From JAHEDH01 sp965364515 (lineage in GTDB: Bacteria > Actinomycetota > Acidimicrobiia > Spongiisociales > ZC4RG35), in NCBI GenBank assembly GCA_965364515.1, contig CBDTXZ010000107.1, forward strand, positions 1 through 10,326: a DNA stretch of 10,326 nt. Direction: 5' to 3'. Numbering within the stretch: the first letter of the stretch is position 1; every line of letters begins with the position of its first letter. Made by a program: the position numbers and the translations under genes. The notes beneath the pieces are model-generated. The model was not told the DNA's origin. It saw only the letters and a program-made list of their open reading frames with translations, and did no database searches. Of this stretch, positions 6,134 through 10,326 are shown in pieces.

Positions 6134-6138
6134 GGGAG
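6134..6138 (+). promoter_or_regulatory. ribosome binding site of the first permease gene
   Basis: GGGAG lies five bases before ATG 6144 and just past the terminator, so messages that read through are translated afresh here. Confidence 0.6.
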
Positions 6139-6143
6139 CCCTC

Positions 6144-7223
6144 ATGCTCAGCTACATCACCCGCCGTGTCCTCCTCGCCATCCCGGTGCTCATCGGGATC
6201 GTCGTGGTGGTGTTCTTCCTCATCCGAGCCATCCCGGGCGACCCGTGCTCGTCCCTGCTCGGCGAACGCGCAACCGAAGAGGCATGCGAGCGCTTCAACG
6301 AGGCGAACGGGCTCAACGAGCCGATCTTCGTCCAGCTCGGGATCTACATGAAGAACATCGCCACCTTCAACCTCGGTGAGTCCGTCCGGTTCTCCCGCCC
6401 CGTCAACCAGCTGCTGCTCGAACGCCTTCCGCTGACCACCGAGCTTGCGTTGTCGGCGCTCGTGCTGGCGGTGATCGTCGGTGTCCCCCTCGGCGTCATC
6501 GCCGCCCGACGCCACAACACCGTCGCCGACACGGCAACGGTGGCATTGGCCAACGTCGGCGTGTCGATGCCTGTGTTCTGGCTGGGACTGATGCTCCAGT
6601 ACCTCTTTGCGCTCGTGCTCCGAGACACTCCCCTCGCGCTGCAACCTACCGGCCGGCTCAGCGCCGGCAGCCGCTCCACGGCGTACTACGACCTGTGGGG
6701 CTGGGAGCTCACCGACGGATCGCTGTGGGCGAAGTTCAACGAGTACATCGCGAACCACTACATCTTCAACAACCTGATCACAGGACAGTGGGAAGTGTTC
6801 TGGGACGCCGTGAGTCACATGATCCTCCCGACCATCGCCCTCTCGACCATCCCGCTGGCGATCATCGCCCGCATCACTCGCAGCTCGCTGCTCGAGGTGC
6901 TGAGCCGCGACTACATCCGGACGGCTCGGGCCAAGGGTGTGCGAGAACGGACCGTGGTGCGCGAGCATGCGCTGCGGAATGCGCTGCTGCCCGTCGTCAC
7001 GATCGTCGGGCTCCAACTCGGCGGTCTGCTGGGCGGAGCCGTGCTCACCGAGACCGTGTTCAATCTCGCCGGAGTCGGACGGGCGCTGTTCGACGCCATC
7101 ACCGGTCGCGATTACGCGATCGTCCAGGGATTCACCGTCGTGATCGCGGCCGTCTACGTGCTCGTCAACCTGCTCGTCGACCTGTCGTACGCCTATCTCG
7201 ACCCGAGGATCCGTATCGAATGA
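6144..7223 (+). CDS. DppB/OppB-type ABC transporter permease
   Basis: The 359-residue inner-membrane subunit has the family N-terminus MLSYITRRVLLAIPVLIGIV with the first membrane helix (about 9-29) and RAIPGDPC directly after. Further helices lie near 100-121, 133-158, 226-245, 283-303 and 328-348. The cytoplasmic EAA-type coupling loop, which docks on the ATPases, is EVLSRDYIRTARAKG (251-265) followed by LRNALLPVV. It pairs with the second permease to form the channel. Compared with typical members of about 300-340 residues, it has extra sequence between helices, roughly 174-222, containing YYDLWGWEL and NHYIFNNLITGQW. Cys35 and Cys48 lie in the first outer loop and could be disulfide-bonded. 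Its stop overlaps the start of the next gene (ATGA). Confidence 0.95.
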   Translation: MLSYITRRVLLAIPVLIGIVVVVFFLIRAIPGDPCSSLLGERATEEACERFNEANGLNEPIFVQLGIYMKNIATFNLGESVRFSRPVNQLLLERLPLTTELALSALVLAVIVGVPLGVIAARRHNTVADTATVALANVGVSMPVFWLGLMLQYLFALVLRDTPLALQPTGRLSAGSRSTAYYDLWGWELTDGSLWAKFNEYIANHYIFNNLITGQWEVFWDAVSHMILPTIALSTIPLAIIARITRSSLLEVLSRDYIRTARAKGVRERTVVREHALRNALLPVVTIVGLQLGGLLGGAVLTETVFNLAGVGRALFDAITGRDYAIVQGFTVVIAAVYVLVNLLVDLSYAYLDPRIRIE

Positions 7224-8182
7224 CCTCCCCCAACCACAAGCGAGCGATCGAGCAACTCGAACACGAGGCCGCCGATGCCAAAACACTCTATGACAAACCA
7301 CTGACCCAGTGGCGTCTCACGCTGCGTCGCTTCCGGCAGCGCAGATCGGGCATGATCGGGCTGGGCATCATCTCATTCCTGATCCTCGTGGCGGTCTTCG
7401 CTCCGCTCCTCGCCCCCTACGAGCCAAACGAGATCCTGATCGGCAAGGAGGACGTCGGCCGGTACGACCCACCATGCATCCACCTCCTCGGGTGCCCCGA
7501 AGAGACCCCGCAACACATCCTCGGACTCGACGGGAACGTCCGAGACGAGTTGTCGCGGATCATCTTCGGGTCGAGGGTCAGCCTCACCCTCGGCTTCTTC
7601 ACGGTGACCTTGGCGCTCGTCGTCGGCGCAACCATCGGTGCGATCGCCGGGTTCACAGGAGGATGGCTCGACAACATCCTCATGCGCGCCATGGATGTCA
7701 TCCTCGGGTTTCCCTCGTTCCTGCTCGCCATCGCCATCGTCGCTTCGATCGGACGCGGCCTCCAGAACGCCCTCATCGCGATCGCCATCGTCACCATGCC
7801 CGGCTACGCACGAGTCATGCGCGCCCAGGTGCTCGCCATCAAAGAGAGTGACTTCGTTGCTGCGTCGCGAGCCCTCGGCGCAAGGCCGAGCCAGATCCTG
7901 ATTCGCCGGGTCGTGCCGAATGCGATGACCCCGCTCGTCGTGCTGGCCACGCTCGGCGTTGCGACCGCCATCCTCGAGGCTGCCGGCCTGTCGTTCCTCG
8001 GGCTGGGCGCCCAGCCGCCGCTGGCGGAATGGGGATCGATGCTCGCATCGGAGCGCAACCAGGTGTTCACGGCGCCGCACCTGGTGTTCTTCCCCGGTCT
8101 CGCAATCATGATCACGGTGCTCGGCTTCAACCTGATGGGTGACGGCCTCCGAGACGCCCTCGACCCGACGCTCAATCGATGA
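7220..8182 (+). CDS. DppC/OppC-type ABC transporter permease
   Basis: This 320-residue partner of the preceding permease starts at ATG 7220, overlapping the previous stop by four bases, with GAGGA ten bases upstream. A 42-residue cytoplasmic leader precedes the first membrane helix (about 43-66). The family motif HILGLDGNVRDELSRIIFGSRVSL corresponds to residues 99-122, followed by helices near 123-145, 163-177, 181-195, 236-258 and 288-306. The EAA-type coupling loop is KESDFVAASRALGARPSQIL (208-227). The outer loop after helix 1 contains Cys86 and Cys92, which could be bonded. No sign of truncation. An open frame extends upstream to 6695 but that part is a shadow of the first permease. Confidence 0.95.
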   Translation: MTSPNHKRAIEQLEHEAADAKTLYDKPLTQWRLTLRRFRQRRSGMIGLGIISFLILVAVFAPLLAPYEPNEILIGKEDVGRYDPPCIHLLGCPEETPQHILGLDGNVRDELSRIIFGSRVSLTLGFFTVTLALVVGATIGAIAGFTGGWLDNILMRAMDVILGFPSFLLAIAIVASIGRGLQNALIAIAIVTMPGYARVMRAQVLAIKESDFVAASRALGARPSQILIRRVVPNAMTPLVVLATLGVATAILEAAGLSFLGLGAQPPLAEWGSMLASERNQVFTAPHLVFFPGLAIMITVLGFNLMGDGLRDALDPTLNR

Positions 8183-9219
8183 CTGACGCCACGACGAGCA
8201 ACATCGAGTTCGACAGCGGACGGATCGCAGGCGAACGACTCCTCGAGGTCAAAGGGCTCAAGACCCACTTCGACACCCGTGACGGTGTGGTGAAGGCCGT
8301 TGACGGCATCGACTTCCACGTCGACCGCGGCGAGGTCCTCGGAATCGTCGGAGAGTCCGGATGCGGCAAGTCGGTGACGTCCCTGTCGATCATGGGCCTG
8401 ATCAGCCACCCTGGCGAGATCGTCGCCGGCGAAGTCCTTTTCGGCGGACGTGACCTCGCCTCCATGAACCAGAACGAGCTCCGCAAGCTCCGGGGAGAAC
8501 ACATCTCGATGATCTTCCAGCAGCCATCGTCTGCGCTCAACCCGGTCTATCGGGCGGGTGCGCAGATCAAAGAGGTCTTCGAGCTGCACCGTGACTGGTC
8601 CGACGAGGTCGAGGAGGAGAAGGTCGTCGAGATGCTCGCCAAGGTCGGCATCCCCGACCCGAAGAGTCGGGCGAGGGCCTATCCCCACGAGCTGTCCGGC
8701 GGGATGGCCCAACGTGTGATGATCGCCATGGCGCTGGCCTGTGAACCCGAGTTGCTCATCGCAGACGAGCCGACCACCGCCCTCGACGTCACCATCCAGG
8801 CTCAGATCCTCGACCTCATGCGAGACCTGCAGGAGACGTCCAAGACCGCGGTGATCCTCATCACCCACGATCTCGGCGTCGTCGCCGAGACGGCACACCG
8901 GGTCGCCGTGATGTACGCCGGCGAAATCGTCGAAGAGGCGGATGTTCGGTCGATCTTCCGAGACCCCCAGCATCCGTACACCCGCGGGCTGATCGGCTCC
9001 ATACCCGTGCTCGGAGCCCGGAAGGACGTCCTCGACACCATTCCCGGGGTCGTCCCGTCACTGGTCGACCTGCCCCAGGCATGCCGGTTCGCTGCGCGGT
9101 GCGCTGCGCGACTGGAGAACGGGCTTCAGATCTGCACCGAGCAGAAGCCATCGCTGATCGAGACGTCGCCAGGCCGCAAGGTCCGCTGCTGGCTCTACCA
9201 GGAGCATCCCGATGGCTGA
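8179..9219 (+). CDS. DppD/OppD-type ABC transporter ATPase
   Basis: The 346-residue cytoplasmic ATPase powers transport with the next gene's product. It shows Walker A GESGCGKS (58-65), Q-loop Gln at 114/115 in MIFQQP, signature LSGGM (172-176), Walker B LLIADEP (192-198) and the switch His230 in ITHD. The C-terminal oligopeptide-transporter extension begins near HPYTRGL (265-271). It includes Cys302, Cys308, Cys319 and Cys337; in the mycobacterial Opp importer the equivalent cysteines of OppD hold a [4Fe-4S] cluster, so one is plausible here. Start ATG 8179 overlaps the permease stop by four bases with no clear ribosome site, indicating translational coupling. All catalytic residues are present. 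Confidence 0.95.
   Translation: MTDATTSNIEFDSGRIAGERLLEVKGLKTHFDTRDGVVKAVDGIDFHVDRGEVLGIVGESGCGKSVTSLSIMGLISHPGEIVAGEVLFGGRDLASMNQNELRKLRGEHISMIFQQPSSALNPVYRAGAQIKEVFELHRDWSDEVEEEKVVEMLAKVGIPDPKSRARAYPHELSGGMAQRVMIAMALACEPELLIADEPTTALDVTIQAQILDLMRDLQETSKTAVILITHDLGVVAETAHRVAVMYAGEIVEEADVRSIFRDPQHPYTRGLIGSIPVLGARKDVLDTIPGVVPSLVDLPQACRFAARCAARLENGLQICTEQKPSLIETSPGRKVRCWLYQEHPDG
9200..9204 (+). promoter_or_regulatory. ribosome binding site of the second ATPase gene
   Basis: AGGAG ends seven bases before ATG 9212 and lies within the end of the upstream ATPase gene. It fixes the start inside an 8-base overlap. Confidence 0.6.
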
Positions 9220-10207
9220 GAACCTCGTCGAGATCAGAGACCTCGTCAAAGAATTCGCCGTCCGCGGCGGACTGCTCCAGAGACAGATCGGCGCCGTCCG
9301 GGCAGTAGCAGGAGTCGATCTCGACATCTTCCGTGGCGAGAGCCTCGGACTGGTCGGCGAGTCGGGCTGTGGCAAGACCACCCTCGCTCGCATGCTGGTC
9401 AGACTGTTGGAGCCGACCAGCGGGACCATCAACTTCGACGGCAAGGACATCACCCACCTGTCCGGCTCGGAGCTCAAGCCGTTCCGCAAGCGAGTCCAGA
9501 TCATCTTCCAGGACCCTTATGGATCCCTCGATCCGCGCACCCAGGTCGGCGACGCCATCGCCGAGGGACTGCGCCTGCACGGAGTGGACGACCGCGACGA
9601 GCGGCGGGAGCGGGTCGAGCGGATGCTGGAGCTCGTCGGGCTGAACGCCGGCCAGGCGGGTCGCTATCCGCACGAGTTCTCAGGTGGCCAGCGCCAGCGG
9701 ATCGGGATCGCCAGGGCGCTGATCCTGCAGCCGGATCTGGTCGTCGCCGACGAGCCCGTGTCTGCGCTCGACGTCTCGGTCCAGGCACAGGTGCTCAACC
9801 TGTTGAAGGAGCTCCAGTCGGAGCTCGACCTGACATTGCTCTTCGTCGCACACAACCTCGGCGTGGTCGAACACATCTCCGACCGGGTCGCGGTGATGTA
9901 CCTGGGGAGGATCGTCGAACTGGCAGATCGGGATTCGCTGTATGCCAACCCCGTCCATCCGTACACCGAGGCGCTGCTGTCGGCCATCCCGGTCCCTGAT
10001 CCCGATCGGCCACGAGACCGCCAGATCCTCCAGGGCGAGATCCCGAGCCCGCTCAACCCGCCGATCGGGTGCCACTTCCATCCGCGCTGCCCGATCGCCA
10101 AGCCCGGCCTGTGCGACGTCGAGGAGCCACCGCTGGCGGACTCGGCGTTTCCCGGGCACCAGGCTGCCTGCCTGCTTCGTACGGGACCTCGCGCCGCCGC
10201 GCATTGA
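9212..10207 (+). CDS. DppF/OppF-type ABC transporter ATPase
   Basis: The 331-residue second ATPase of the importer has Walker A GESGCGKT (49-56), Q-loop Gln100 in IIFQDP, signature FSGGQ (156-160), Walker B VVADEP (177-182) and switch His214 in VAHN. The oligopeptide-transporter C-terminal extension starts at HPYTEALLSAIP (249-260), and it too has a four-Cys set (287, 293, 301, 320), with the family pattern GCHFHPRCP. The gene overlaps the upstream ATPase gene by eight bases and has a good ribosome site. Its own stop overlaps the TTG start of the next gene. Product is complete and should form the heterodimer with the first ATPase. Confidence 0.95.
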   Translation: MAENLVEIRDLVKEFAVRGGLLQRQIGAVRAVAGVDLDIFRGESLGLVGESGCGKTTLARMLVRLLEPTSGTINFDGKDITHLSGSELKPFRKRVQIIFQDPYGSLDPRTQVGDAIAEGLRLHGVDDRDERRERVERMLELVGLNAGQAGRYPHEFSGGQRQRIGIARALILQPDLVVADEPVSALDVSVQAQVLNLLKELQSELDLTLLFVAHNLGVVEHISDRVAVMYLGRIVELADRDSLYANPVHPYTEALLSAIPVPDPDRPRDRQILQGEIPSPLNPPIGCHFHPRCPIAKPGLCDVEEPPLADSAFPGHQAACLLRTGPRAAAH

Positions 10208-10326
10208 AGCGCACGGCCACGGCATTCACCGTCGCAGCGCTGGCACTCGGGCTGGCTGCCGCGTCCTACGTCGCAACCGCTCCGGAAAGCGCCGCCCCGA
10301 ACGAGATCGATGCCGTGTTCGTGCAC
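10204..10326 (+). CDS. exported protein of unknown function, C-terminus outside the window
   Basis: An open frame starts at TTG 10204 and runs 41 codons to the right edge. The start shares bases with the upstream stop codon (TTGA), like the other junctions in this operon. The product begins MKRTATAFTVAALALGLAAA, a standard Sec signal peptide with two basic residues and a hydrophobic core, followed by SYVATAPESAAPNE with possible cleavage after ATA or SAA. No lipobox Cys is present, so it would be secreted or wall-associated rather than lipid-anchored. The remaining eleven or so residues do not identify a family. It may belong to the importer operon. Not enough sequence to name it. Confidence 0.65.
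   Translation, partial: MKRTATAFTVAALALGLAAASYVATAPESAAPNEIDAVFVH

Noticed and set aside
6051..7301. Long open frame of 416 codons on the minus strand
   Set aside because: It lies opposite the first permease, which has clear family motifs and a ribosome site. Its His/Asp/Arg-rich product is what the reverse strand of GC-rich membrane-protein coding gives.
7804..8973. Open frame of 389 codons on the minus strand
   Set aside because: It lies opposite the second permease and first ATPase, both with full motif sets; the product has no recognisable features.
1..10326. CRISPR arrays, tRNA or rRNA genes, insertion sequences, attachment sites
   Set aside because: I saw no spaced identical repeats, no tRNA-like cloverleaf, no transposase motif and no terminal repeats on reading through the window.

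Overview
The window is GC-rich, with GTG and TTG starts alongside ATG. It carries genes typical of high-GC Gram-positive bacteria: a PAC2-family protein, an MpaB-type oxygenase, and lipoproteins whose lipobox Cys is followed by a Thr/Pro/Glu-rich linker. I infer an Actinomycetota chromosome, most likely from the Acidimicrobiia. The phylum-level call is fairly safe; the class is a guess from sequence style.

Layout. Positions 1-455 (minus strand) hold the first two thirds or so of a PAC2-family gene that runs off the left edge. Everything after that is on the plus strand. 551-1810 is a secreted lipoprotein with a Leu-Gly-Asp tripeptide run and three tandem 63-residue repeats rich in Cys. 1853-2833 is an MpaB/DUF2236-type oxygenase. 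2872-3096 is a divergent stand-alone IF-1 (infA-like), followed two bases later by a calcineurin-like metallophosphoesterase (3098-3826) and a small conserved hypothetical protein (3838-4254).

The right 60% (4367-10207) is one complete ABC importer of the peptide/nickel/opine (Dpp/Opp) class: binding lipoprotein, two permeases and two ATPases. The four genes from the first permease onward overlap by 4, 4 and 8 bases, so they are almost certainly cotranslated. A perfect 16-bp hairpin with a T-run separates the binding-protein gene from them and probably sets its excess expression. A secreted protein of unknown function begins at 10204 inside the last stop codon of the importer and runs off the right edge.

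The main discovery is in the binding protein. Its domain order is rotated: the segment that normally opens an SBP_bac_5 protein is at the C-terminus, and the mature N-terminus starts in the middle of the usual fold. It is a natural circular permutant in an intact operon. Its eight non-lipid cysteines and the paired cysteines in the outer loops of both permeases suggest a disulfide-stabilised outer face.
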